DNA of 64,000 nt from Hemileia vastatrix (lineage: Eukaryota; Basidiomycota; Pucciniomycetes; Pucciniales; Zaghouaniaceae): positions 10,620,001-10,684,000 of the forward strand of contig JASXTE010000004.1 in the NCBI GenBank assembly GCA_030280995.1, in the 5' to 3' direction. Positions 11,078 through 21,944 of the stretch are shown one piece after another. Within the stretch, counting starts at the first letter, position 1; every line of letters starts with the position of its first letter. The notes beneath the pieces were generated by a model, which was not told the origin of the DNA, did not search any database, and saw only the letters and a program-made list of their open reading frames with translations. The translations under genes were made by a program, and so were the position numbers.

Positions 11078-12255
11078 TGTCAGCCTAGATATCCCTAGGA
11101 CTGAGTATTTCTTATGCTTAAAATAAGATAACCTTAAGTAAATTAAGCTTATATCTTAAAAATAATGTTAAAATAATAATATATATTATTATATTATAGA
11201 TATATATAATTATTATTCTATTATATAACTTATAGTAGTTTAAATAGCTTATCCATAGCCTAATAATGCTTATTAAGGTGTTAATGGAGTCATAATATAC
11301 TTATCTTAAGTGATATGAAGTAATTATTGACATACATAAGCTTATATTTATACATAAATCTCATATTCAGTGAAATATGCAGTATATTATGTATATTTAG
11401 GTATATAAGTGGGTTTTTAGCCCCTTAATAGCCTATAACCTTTGTTTTTCTGCTTATTTTAGGTCATATGGACGAAATCAGTGGACTCACAACGCCTACA
11501 GAAGCATAGACATCTATATCAGGCGCATACACTCCGTTTGGACAACTTAATTTACTTCCTTGGATGGTTATTCATGGATTTATGGGTTGGAAGGACATTT
11601 CTGGGTTAATTTGGATGCTTGGGGATGTTATTGGGGGCTTGGACATTTTATTTGTTTCCTTTATATGCTTTTGGTTTCATTAAATCTCTTTTTGATTGTT
11701 TATTTTACCTGTTTCTTTATGGTATCCGCTTTTATCTGGATTTTCTATTTGTGGTATAGATCTGTGGTATCATTAATAGTGATGAAGGGTCCTTACTGGA
11801 GGTGTGGGTGTTGAAACTTCTTGAAGTGGATGCCATGGGGAGGTTATGGGCCCTCACAGTGCTGTAATTGCCAGGGATAGCAGTGACATCATCTGGATTG
11901 AAGGTCTGTGCACTCCAGTGGATTTTGGTATAAGTAAGGAGGGATTTTGACGGTTATTTATCATCATTCAATTACTACAATTCAACCAAACACTACAATA
12001 CAATTATTAGTATTCAGAAATATATTATAAAGCCATTATAAATTGATATTATCTTTATATAAGCTATAACTATATTTTATACATCTATTTTCCACCACTA
12101 GCACGCATTTAAATCCAAGTATTGTGAGTTTTATTTGAGTATAACTATTTTATTAGTCTTCCCCTGAGGTTTAATCACTAAATCATTTATCAATAAGTAG
12201 TAGGACCATAAATAAACACTATTATATCATACTTATATACTAGACTATACTGACA
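11078..12255. mobile_element. Solo LTR copy 2 (1178 bp), TSD ATTAT
   Basis: It has the same TGTCAG...CTGACA termini and nearly the same sequence and orientation as copy 1. A different perfect 5-bp duplication, ATTAT, flanks it (11073-11077 and 12256-12260). Because the duplications differ, the two copies are separate insertions 129 bp apart, not a tandem duplication. Small indels, for example in the T-run near 11690, shift reading frames relative to copy 1. Confidence 0.9.
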
Positions 12256-12260
12256 ATTAT

Positions 12261-13389
12261 TCCCAAACAAATAACCACAGAAAAATTAATATCTTATACT
12301 TGACTTCACAATTATTAACTAATCATATGTTAACTAATTATTTGTCAATTGTTATTATTTTCCTACTAGATGCCCTTTATCCCTACCAAATATTCCTCTT
12401 TTTATATTTTTCCAGTGCTCAAGACACAGTTCCCTAGTGGATCTCCAGCGTTGGCTCTAGTGCCACATTAGTAAAACAATAACTATTCTATTATTAAACT
12501 ACGTACACCGCTTGTAGCAACTACAGTACCTAATCGCACCCTATGCTTACTAACACTAGTTTTTAACTTGTTTCACTCATACTGCATATACGCGCTCTTG
12601 ACTATACCTTTGTTTTGTTTCTGCGCTACTTCCAGGTTTGACCCATTCTAATGCTGATCCTAGTCTCCTTGACTCTTGGGTAGTTTTCTTTTGTGATCGA
12701 GTCCCCATGCTCCTTGCCTCATTACTAGTCAATAGTCCTGGTAATTTACTTGACTAGTTAGACTCTGCAACTTACGTTACTTGTCTCAGTAATTATAGCA
12801 CTTGCCGCAGTGCAGTATATTATGCACTTGAGTCCTCCTTAAGCCATAACTCCTTCCTTAATGTGTAAGACACAATAATTGGAAAATCCAAATCCATATT
12901 GTTTAGCGCTTGCGGTCCTAAATCAATAACACACAATTCCCCATTTTGCGGCACATCCCACTGCAAAATCCAAGCGCACAGACCCTAAATCCTTTTTTGC
13001 GCTTCTATTTCCCTTTCTTTGAAACAAACAAATACATATTATATTTTAATACTATCTACGGCTCTAACTCCCCTTTTGTTCTTCCTGGACTACACGCACT
13101 GATTAGTCCAAAACCACGCTTCCTGCGAGGCGCGTACCACAACGGTACACAGCCAAATTTCCACAACATGAAAAACTTTTGAGAAAAAGCTTATTTGCAT
13201 GTCCATAAAGAGGTAAGGACCAAGTTGGATAACTGAGCACTTGAATGTAAAGTTTTAGGTTACTCACAAAACAACTATGGCTGTTTATTTTGGCATGAAG
13301 AGTCTGGAAGACTGTTTGAGTCAGTAATGGCCATGTTCCCAACAGGTAATCATGAAGCTTAAAAAACCTCTCATCAATCTCCTACCCCC
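12261..13389. other. No gene seen
   Basis: This AT-rich, mixed sequence has no homologous frame I can recognise. Short open frames around 12946-13342 lie on both strands and have no recognisable motifs. It could hold the rest of element B's LTR and the upstream part of copia C, but I see no direct support. Confidence 0.4.
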
Positions 13390-15051
13390 TTGCCTTCAAA
13401 AGTATCACTAGAATTTATTCTCAACTCTTTTTTTTTTAGAGAATTTACTTCTGAAAAGACTATTGATGAATATGATTCAATTATTAATGCAATGCAGGCA
13501 GCTACAGCACAATCACCAATTCCCATTCCCAACAATATCCCTCAGGGAATAAAGTCTTCTGAAGCTACTGAATGGAAGTTGGCCTGCAATGCTGAAATTG
13601 AAAATATTTCATGCCTCAAAGTATGGTCAGAAGTATCTCTCCCTGAAAATTCTGTTCCTCTAAAAGGTAAATGGGTTTTTGCCATCAAAAATTCTCAAGA
13701 AAGAGTGCCAATCAGGTTCAAAGCTAGATTTGTTGCTAAAGGTTTTAAACATAATGAAGGCATTGACTAAAAAGAAACCTTTGCTCCAACAGCAACTTTT
13801 GCTTCTCAATGGATCTTGTTGACTCTGGAAGAAATTTTTGGATGGAATGTAAGATCTTTTGATGTCACAGCAGCATATTTACACAGTGATATAGAATAAG
13901 ACTTATCGATTTAACCTCCCCCTGGTATGAATCTGAGAAAACCTGGTAATTTTCTCAAACTTCACAAAGAATTATATGGTACAAGACAAGCTTCTAGATG
14001 TTGGTGGCTTCACATAGCAGAAGAACTCAAGTCTCTTGGATTCAGTGCCAGCCAATATGATTCAAGCCTCTATATTTTGAAGGATGAATCTTCAACAGGA
14101 GTTGTGTGGCTACATGTGGATGATGGCATAGTTACGGGAAGTAGCGATGAGGTTTTGGAAAAGTTTGAAAAGGGGCTTAATGGGGGACTGGAGGTAAAAT
14201 GGTTGGAAGTTTTGGATGTAATTTTTGGTATGAAGGTAAAAAGGGTAAAGAAGGGTTTTGAGCTAGATTGTCACAGTTTGATTGATAAAGTTCTTTCTGA
14301 TCACAATCCTGGTGGTTTGAAGTGTAAAACACTTCTTCCAATGGATGCAAAACTTGACTCTGAAAAACCAGAAGAAACCAGTATCAAAACAAATCAATAT
14401 CTGTCAATTATAGGTAGCCGGAACTACATAGATATCTCAAATTGTCCTGATCTCTCATTTTATGTCAATTTTCTGGCCCAGTTCTCCTCCAAACCACTAG
14501 ATTGTCACTTGTTGGCTTTGTCTCATTTACTCAGATAATTACAGGCTATTAAGGACTTTAAACTGAAGCTATATCTGAACTCATCAAGTAAAATTACTCT
14601 GACAGCTTATTCTGACACTTCTTGGGGTGGTGAATGGGCAAGGTCCACAAGTTGTCACATTCTGTATCTGAATGTGTGCCAAATTTTATGGTCCTCAAGA
14701 AGACAATCAACAGTAGCCAACTCAACATATTTTGCAGAATGCATTGCCATGTTTCAAGCCACCAAAGATTAAATTTGGATTTGTAATCTGCTCTCTGATA
14801 TATGTGGTCCTATTGACAGTGTTTCTCTTAAATGTGATAATAAATCTGCAGTTTCCTCAGAAAAGAATAACCCCTTAAAAAAATGTACTATAAATTCTGA
14901 CCAATATTTTTTCCTTGTGAATGAACATTTGTAAAAGAAGAAGATTGTTTTAGATTGGGTGTCTGGTGATGATCAAAATTCTGATATCTTGACCAAAAAT
15001 GTAGGGCCTGTACTCACAATTGAAAAATGTCAACTCTTAGGTTTCACTTGA
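13390..15051 (+). pseudogene. Ty1/copia element C pol: RT and RNase H
   Basis: This is a decayed Ty1/copia pol read left to right. RT blocks in order are KGKWVFAIK, FKARFVAKGF, FAPTATFA, ELYGTRQASRCWW and the catalytic WLHVDDGIVTG (LHVDD). Further right are the SIIGSRNYI region, AYSDTSWGGEW of RNase H and DILTKNVGP near the end. In-frame stops occur near 13768, 13900, 13912, 14536, 14770 and 14932, so it is dead. Integrase and gag are not visible upstream. The same block order and similar sequence occur in copia D on the opposite strand, so C and D belong to related families. Confidence 0.85.
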
Positions 15052-15092
15052 TTATTTTCTCTTCTCCTATATTTTTTCCTCATTATGGTAAT

Positions 15093-15240
15093 GAAGTGGG
15101 GGGCTGTTATGTACATATCTATATATTAACTTAACCAACATGCGACCCATGTATATAGACTGTAGAATGCGTGTCTGACTAGCTCAGATTCTTCTTGGAG
15201 CAACATTACTGATGCACATTCTACAGAAATAAAAAATCAT
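15093..15240 (+). repeat. Polypurine tract and beginning of copia C 3' LTR
   Basis: After the pol stop comes AAGTGGGGGGC, a typical polypurine tract, followed at 15105 by TGTTATGTAC, a plausible LTR start. The right end of this LTR is not identifiable, and no 5' partner was seen. Confidence 0.5.
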
Positions 15241-15344
15241 TTTATTTCTGGAGAAATAAAGAATCATTTTTTTGGAGAAAAAAAATTAAAAAACAAAATT
15301 TCCAGTGGTTTCAAGATATTTTTCATAAAGTTATTTTTCTCACA

Positions 15345-15590
15345 TATTACTACACAATATAGGGGGTGGACTTTCTAGCAAGTCCCCAACCTGAACTCAG
15401 AAAGAACTCAGATGGAACTCAGACTAAACTCTACTTGAATACCCACCTAAAACTGTTCTGCTGAGTGGTGTTCATCCCTGATTGTATAGTTCCTTTGTCA
15501 ATAGCTCAATGTGTGTTCAATCTGCGGTTAATTTGAGTGCAAGGTTGCAGACTTTCTAACAAGTCCGCCCCCCATATTGTGTGGTGTATT
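15345..15590. repeat. Short inverted-repeat (MITE-like) unit
   Basis: The left end CACAATATAGGGGGTGGACTT is mirrored at the right by GTCCGCCCCCCATATTGTG (near 15564-15582). The inner blocks around CAAGTCCCCAACC and GGTTGCAGACTTTCT are also inverted. The arms are about 45 bp with a roughly 150-bp interior. No clear target duplication could be assigned. Confidence 0.5.
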
Positions 15591-15667
15591 CATCTCCCAC
15601 ATATTTTTCTATCCTTATGTCCCTCCCTACAATATTCCCAACTTGCACTCACTACGCATCATGTAAG

Positions 15668-15786
15668 TATATTCACCAATCAGTATGCAAAACACCAGTC
15701 CAGAAGATACCAGAGTTTCAGATTAGTGACTATAGTTTATATATGATCATCAAATATACTAAGTACATAAAAGTTAAGACCTAACA
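15668..15786 (-). repeat. Copia D 3' LTR (119 bp) with adjoining polypurine tract
   Basis: On the plus strand it runs from TATATTCACCAATCAG to CCTAACA. Similarity with the 5' LTR stops exactly at these edges. The C-run immediately right (15787-15793) is the polypurine tract in element sense (AATGGGGGGG). Confidence 0.8.
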
Positions 15787-15852
15787 CCCCCCCATTGGGT
15801 TATCATACTATTTAGATACAAGGATAGAGAAGAGATAAGAAATTGAAGAAAA

Positions 15853-17244
15853 CTATGAAACCCCTAACATTAATATTTTATCAACTATAGAATTAGGACC
15901 CAAACCTTTTGTAAAAATATCAGCTTGTTGTAATTTAGTAGAGATCCAATCTATGAATATATTACCGTTAAATAATATCTCATTAACAAAATAAAAATTT
16001 CTATCAATAATTCTGGATCATTTTTCTGACATATTATTTTTAGTATTTGAAATAGCCCCTTGACTGTCACAAAAAAGTTTTGTTGGTAAGATATCTGTAT
16101 CAATATCAAGCAATAAGTTACAAAGCCAGGTGATGTCTTTAGTTGCATTACCCATGGAGATCATTTCAGCAGCACATGAAGAACCAGCTACAATATCCTG
16201 AAGTTTGTATTGCCATAAAATAGGTGAATTATTAATATAAAAAATATGTCCATTGGTTGATTGAGCCCATTTGCCACCCCATGTCAAGTCACAATACATC
16301 TTGGTTTCAATGTAAATCAAGTTGGATGGGAATAGTTTCAATTTGAGATTTTTGGTATGTTCCACATAGCAAAGTAGATGTTGTAGAGCTTGCCAATGTC
16401 TGTCTGCTGGATGCAAAGCATGTCGTGCAAGAAATTTAACCAGAAAAGATAAGTCTGGTCTTGATCCCATTGCAACATAACTAAGACAACCAATGATAGA
16501 CAAATATTTAGTCAAATTGATTGAAGGTTCATGTTCTTCGGCAGATTCTAGGGTGATGGAAGAAGGTAGTGGATAGGATGTGGTGATATGGCTTGGGTTA
16601 TGTTTGGAAAGTATTTTGTTGATGAGTAAAGGTTGATTCCAAGTAAAACCTTCATATGAATGTTCAACATCAATACCAACTATACAAGGAACAGTATATG
16701 AACATTTCATCTCTAGTAAACTAGAAAGAAAACTAACTCACCTATCTAAAACTTCTATAGAAATACCTGTAACTACCCCATCATCCACATGTAAAAATAT
16801 AATACTTTTTCTTTTTATATCATTCAGTACGTATAAACTATTATCATATTTACTTGAAATATAACCTAGTGTATGAAGATGTTTGGGGACATGTTTCCAC
16901 CAACATAAATCTGCTTTCTTAGTGCCATATAATGCTTTTTTAAGATGTAAGACTGAATCACCAAAATGGTCTGTAAAACCCTCTGGAGGTGCAATCCAAA
17001 TTTCTTCATCAATTGGGCTATTAAGATAAGCAGCTACCATTTCAAAACATTCAACTGGCCAATTATACATAGCAGATAAAGTAAATAAAATACAGAGAGA
17101 AGATAATGTTGCTGTTGGTGCAAATGTGTTATGATAATCAACACCATATGTTCGCTTGATACCTTGTGCAACATATCTTGCTCTATATCTGATAACATAA
17201 CCAACTGAATCCCTCTTCACAGAAAACACCCACCTTGCTCTCAT
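15853..17244 (-). pseudogene. Copia D reverse transcriptase and RNase H
   Basis: The RT half (16738-17244) shows ARWVFSVKRD, YRARYVAQGIKR, FAPTATLSS, ALYGTKKADLCWW and catalytic FLHVDDGVVTG. The second half (16018-16710) has the SIIGCLSYVAMGSRPDLSF block, RNase H YCDLTWGGKWA, and LFCDSQGAI. It continues through a stop near 16018 to FIDWISTKLQQADIFTKGLG, ending at 15853. The halves are offset by a frameshift around 16711-16737. Integrase lies directly upstream. Confidence 0.85.
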
Positions 17245-17277
17245 AAGCTTTTTTCCAACTGGTAGATGTTCAAGGGT

Positions 17278-18393
17278 TCACACATTCATACAATCCATGT
17301 TGGCTAATTCATATTCACATGCTTCATGCCATTTTAATGCATCTTTATTTTTCATGGCTTGTTTGAAAGTTTTAGGTAAGCAATCAGATATTTGAAGAGC
17401 ATTGCATTCAATATAGTTTACTAATTGATTTTGAAAAATTTGATTTTTTTCATTGGCAAAATCACCAAGATTGGCTTGATTGAGGATATGCTGAAGGGAA
17501 CCTTTTGATATATCTTTTGGGGAATCTGTAATTTGGTGAGTTTTGTCATCCAAAGGGAAAACAGCCATAGCTGAGTCATCAAGAGAATGGTCATCAGGAC
17601 ACCAAAACCTCCATCCTTTACCACCCTCAATATAACCTACTACATGAAATTTTCTAGCTCTTGGATCAATCTTCTTACAGGTCTCTTTGTGAATATGTAC
17701 AAAAGCCATTTCACCAAAAGTTTGGAGTGTTGAAAAGTGAGGGCATTGTTTAAACATTTTGAATAATGGGGTAGAGGTCCTAATTTTTGAGTTTGGTAAA
17801 CAATTATGAGTGTGAGCAGCCCATCTATAAGCAAATCCCCACATTTCTTCATTTAGATCACTACCAAGTAAAATAACCTTTGCCATATCCCCAACTGTTC
17901 AATTAAATCTTTTGGCAGATCTGTTTTGTTCATGGTGATAAGGCATAGACATTTCATGGATAATACCTCAATCTTCTAAATAACCATCAAATGCTTTGTT
18001 CCTAAATTCATCACCTCTATCTGAGTGCACATATTTCAAGTTAATACCCGTGAAGTTTTGTAATTTATTAATAAAAATTTTGAAAGCATCTATTGTTTGA
18101 GATTTATAGTTTAAAAGGAATACTTCACCATAGGTAGTGTACACTTCCCTAAAAGTGGCAGAATATGATGCCCCTCCATGAGTGGAAGGCTTCAATGGGC
18201 CAACAAAATCACAAACTACAAGGTCCATTAAATGAAGTTCTTGATCTGATGGTTTCAAAGTTAGATGCCAAAAGCTTTCTACTATAGCACAATCTTCACA
18301 AAAAACAAAACCTTTAGGTATGGAGATGGGTATATTTGAGCCAACATTGTTTATTATGATTGATGTGAGAATCTTGTCACTGACATGTCCCAA
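17278..18393 (-). pseudogene. Copia D integrase
   Basis: The integrase zinc-finger remnant and core are visible. FCEDC near 18295 is part of the HHCC region. DLVVCDFVGPL near 18215 supplies the first catalytic Asp and VHSDRGDEF near 18020 the second. The third, Glu-bearing block survives between the two open pieces around 17910 (PYHHEQN). The downstream piece (17278-17886) contains the GYIEGGKGWRFW segment typical of the copia integrase C-terminus. A stop near 17950 and another near 17890 break the frame. Confidence 0.8.
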
Positions 18394-18399
18394 TATTTA

Positions 18400-20289
18400 A
18401 TTCCAATCCAAAAGGGAACCTTTGGTTTCTGTTGATTGTTGAGTTCTTCTTTCCGAGGCAGAGAAGGAGAAGAGATAAAGGGGTTCATGATATGGGGCTG
18501 AATAATAACAGGATAACAAATTTTCATTGCAGAAAGAGAAAGAAGTAGTAGCAGGAATAAATTTAACAAGCCATGCACGCTTTATATCATGCTCAATTGC
18601 TGTAGCTGTAATTGATCTAGGAAAGTGAAGAACTATGTCATGATTAGAACTAAAAGAAAGAGAAACATTATTAAATAGTAAATCAAAAGCGGAAAAGAGT
18701 ATGCATCTAACAGTAGAAAAATATTAAACATTTTTAATTACAACTTTTGATATGTTGTTGCCTATAAGGGATAGATTGCTGCAACCAGTGATAAAAGAAG
18801 TTTGAGCATTAGTGGCTACTTTCACAGGGATAGGAGGAGAAACTGAAACAAAATCACTTAGCAGACTTACACACCAGAAATGTGATGCATCGTACCAGTA
18901 TCAAGTATTCCAGAATTCTTATTTCTACCCAAGGATTCCATCCAGTTGTTACTATTCATATCCATATTTTCAAAAGAGGTGGACATGCTGGCTACTGGAC
19001 TTGATTCCAATTCAGTAAAATGGGCATTGATTTGATTTGTTTGTTGTCTAGGACCATTTCCCTGATTCCTTTGTCTTTGAGGAATTCAATTTTGCAAACA
19101 ATTAACAAAATTTTGATTCTTTTTAGCACGTTCAAAACATTGAGTCCACAGTTGAGAACTGAAGTTAATTATAGCTGGATGGTAAGGACATTGATCTATA
19201 AAGTGCTCAACAGATTGACATTCATGACATTTTCTTTGGGAATTTGCAGGTCTGTATAAGTCAGCATGTGGGAGAGTTTCCAGAAACAAGGGATCAGAGT
19301 CTGGAGCAGACAATATTTAGTTTATAGCAATAGGCACCTTAAATGCAGTAATATTTGTGTGTGTGTGTTGGAGATGGCAATAGCCATTTCATTAGGAACA
19401 AGTGCTTCTGATTGTTTTGAATCAAAATATCAATTGACTTCAATTAATAGTTGATCTGCATTTTGGGGAAGAAGAACTTGAAGGAGCATATCAATTTAAC
19501 TATCTCTTGTTAGAGTAAAGTTAGCTTGTTTCAAGTAATCAAAACAATTGGTGAAAGAGTCTAGGTGAGTCCCAGGATTGATAAATGTTCCATTTCTGAT
19601 ATCAAGAAGATCTTGGCAAGCACAAAGACAGAGAGTATGTGACAATTTTTCAAATTTATCACACAGAGTTTTAAAAGCAGTAAAAGCTTTGTTATCATCC
19701 TTAAGGAGTGATTGAAGCTTAGGATGAACTGTATGATAGACAAACATCCATGATAGGTGGTCCTCAAAATAATCTTAATCCTGAATAACATCAAAAAGGA
19801 TATAGTCTTTTTGGAAAATCATTTCATCAATTCCAAGAAGAATAGATTGACACCAGTCTCTCCAGTTGCTACCATCCAGCTCAATTTTTGAAATATCTTG
19901 AATAGATGCTTTTGTCTGGTTCATTACCTTTCTTTTAGATTCACCTTAGTAAGTAGTATTCATGTCTTTGTGAGATGAAGAGGAGGATTGAGTCTGAGGT
20001 TGAGAAGACATGTCTTAGAACAGAAAAGAAGGACAGAATGTAGAGGTAGATGTGTCACCTTGAAGTTTGGGTTAAGGTGTATAAAGGGGGGAAGAGGTTT
20101 TGGATGAGATTGGTTCTGCTGATTCAGAACAAGTGCGATATCTAGAAGAAGTGTGTGATGGGGGTAAAGGGGGAAGAGTTTCTGGAAGAGTTGTGTTACT
20201 GCAAAGCTCTTGTTGCAGTTTAGGTCAACTTGAAAAAGGATCAGAAATATTGGAATATCTGGGTTGTGAACCAGACATAAAAGATACAC
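18400..20289 (-). pseudogene. Copia D gag and protease remnants
   Basis: Gag is broken into several frames. The 5' part starts near 20277 (MSGSQPRYSNISDPF), with a stop shortly after. The middle (19496-19747) has the helical PKLQSLL...AFKTLCDKFEKL stretch typical of copia gag (UBN2-like). A zinc knuckle CHECQSVEHFIDQC (CX2CX4HX4C) lies near 19225. Protease should follow between 19080 and 18750; only fragments are readable. The region upstream of 20289 reaches the 5' LTR edge at about 20366. Confidence 0.75.
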
Positions 20290-20365
20290 TCTTGTGGGGT
20301 ACTGTGGACTGGTAATATAAAAAATTTAATACCTCTATTATTTTGTAGGATGGAAGCCCATAGCC

Positions 20366-20484
20366 TATAGTCACCAATCAGTATGCCAAACACCAGTCCA
20401 GAAGATACTGGTTCATTGCTTACCTATAGTCACCAATCAGTATGCAAAACACCAGTCCAATAGATACCGGAGTTTCACAGATTA
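20366..20484 (-). repeat. Left part of copia D 5' LTR with an internal 59-bp duplication
   Basis: The block TATAGTCACCAATCAGTATG occurs at 20366 and again at 20425, so the terminal 59 bp are duplicated in tandem. The LTR is cut at 20484 by the Harbinger insertion; its remainder is at 27587-27650. Confidence 0.75.
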
Positions 20485-20849
20485 GGGCATCTACCACCGT
20501 GTGTGTAAGTTGGGTTGGTATGCATACTTTACCAATAATTGAGGGTATAGTCATTCACCATTGCATTATCACTCCTCATTAACTATTAATTTCTGTAAAT
20601 ATTGGGTAAAAGTAAGTATATATACTTACAGATACTTACTTTGCGTCATTCTGCCAACTTTTTTTGATTTTTTATCCCACTTGCCAATCACTTACTTGCC
20701 TCCTTCCTGGCTCCTCATTTTTTTTAATTTTCATTCCAAGCCACTTTACTCACTATTAAAACCAAATATCACTTATATATAATTCATTACACTACTTGAA
20801 ATACAACACAAACATACACTACAAAAATTTCAAGCAATCCAAGGAAAAA

Positions 20850-21911
20850 ATGATCTCCAAACTGGAACACACATGAAGAAGAACAACTTTCTATTTCCTA
20901 GATATCTATTAGAAAACAACATGAATTCTATACATTGCGGTCAGGGGAAACCTTCTATAAGAAAGTCCAGGTACACTTTAATGCTCATATTAAACTGCAC
21001 TACCGAGATTTTGAACAGATTAAAATAAGGTCCATATTAAACATTTTTTATATTTAATATTTAATCATACTACTCAAAAATGACTAATTATTCTTCTATC
21101 TCACTTTAGATGGAAAGCTTTGAACACTTCAACACTTTAGTTTAGTGCAATATATCATGGTATTGAAAGGAATCAACCAAGAAGAACAAGTCCCAGTGAT
21201 TGGCTTTGAAGTGCACTTTCTCTCTATCAAGATCAGTGTAAAACAACTTTTAAAAGTCTGTTAGCATGGGAGAAGCTCAAGTTTGCTCCAAAATGGCAAA
21301 TGGAACATACCCAACCCCTAACTTCTAGAAACTCTCCAATAGATAGTTTTTAAATTGCACAAAGAGCTACACCTATGGACATTTTTTAAGTGACCCGAGA
21401 AATCAATTTGACTCCAGCAGTTGTCCTGCCTCACCCTCTCCAGATTATTCCAACTTTTCACTGGGCCAAAAAGCAGCCAAATAATTTTGACTTGCTGATT
21501 TATCTGGAGGGAAAAAAGATGAAGGCTTTTCAAGTTACAATGATGCAGCTGAAAAATGCATTGAGGCCATTCTTGAAAGCAATGAAATATCTGCAAAAAA
21601 ATCAATTTATCAGAAAAGCAACTTTCTATAGCTCAAAATTAACTTGAACTTACCAAAGAGCAAATAATCATAAAAAAAAAAGGCTTCATCTTGATAAAAG
21701 AAAATGCAACCTTGAAGAAACAAATACAAAGATAAATCAGCAAAACATGAGAATAAACATACAAAAATAAGACTGTGAGATGAAAAGCAGTGAGATTCAG
21801 AAACTCTTAATGTTAAAGAATGATAACATTTGTGATGATGATGATCTAGATATATTAAATAAAATGAAAGATGATTTAAAAAAGTGGTGGTTGAATGGTG
21901 ATAGCTCTTAA
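20850..21911 (+). pseudogene. Harbinger MYB/SANT-like DNA-binding protein
   Basis: Reading from 20863 gives WNTHEEEQL, a stop, then FYKKVQVHFNAHIKLHYRDF. This pattern is like the Myb/SANT-like (Myb_DNA-bind_3) domain that accompanies Harbinger transposases in fungi and plants. Downstream, WEKLKFAPKWQMEH near 21270 matches the usual second block. The C-terminus is charged and probably coiled, ending KMKDDLKKWWLNGDSS at 21911. Several in-frame stops (for example after QLSIS and near 21346 and 21390) and probable unrecognised introns break it. Known role in the superfamily: binding element ends and helping nuclear import of the transposase. Confidence 0.7.
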
Positions 21912-21944
21912 TTTGGTTATTTTTTAATCTTTACATGACCTGAA

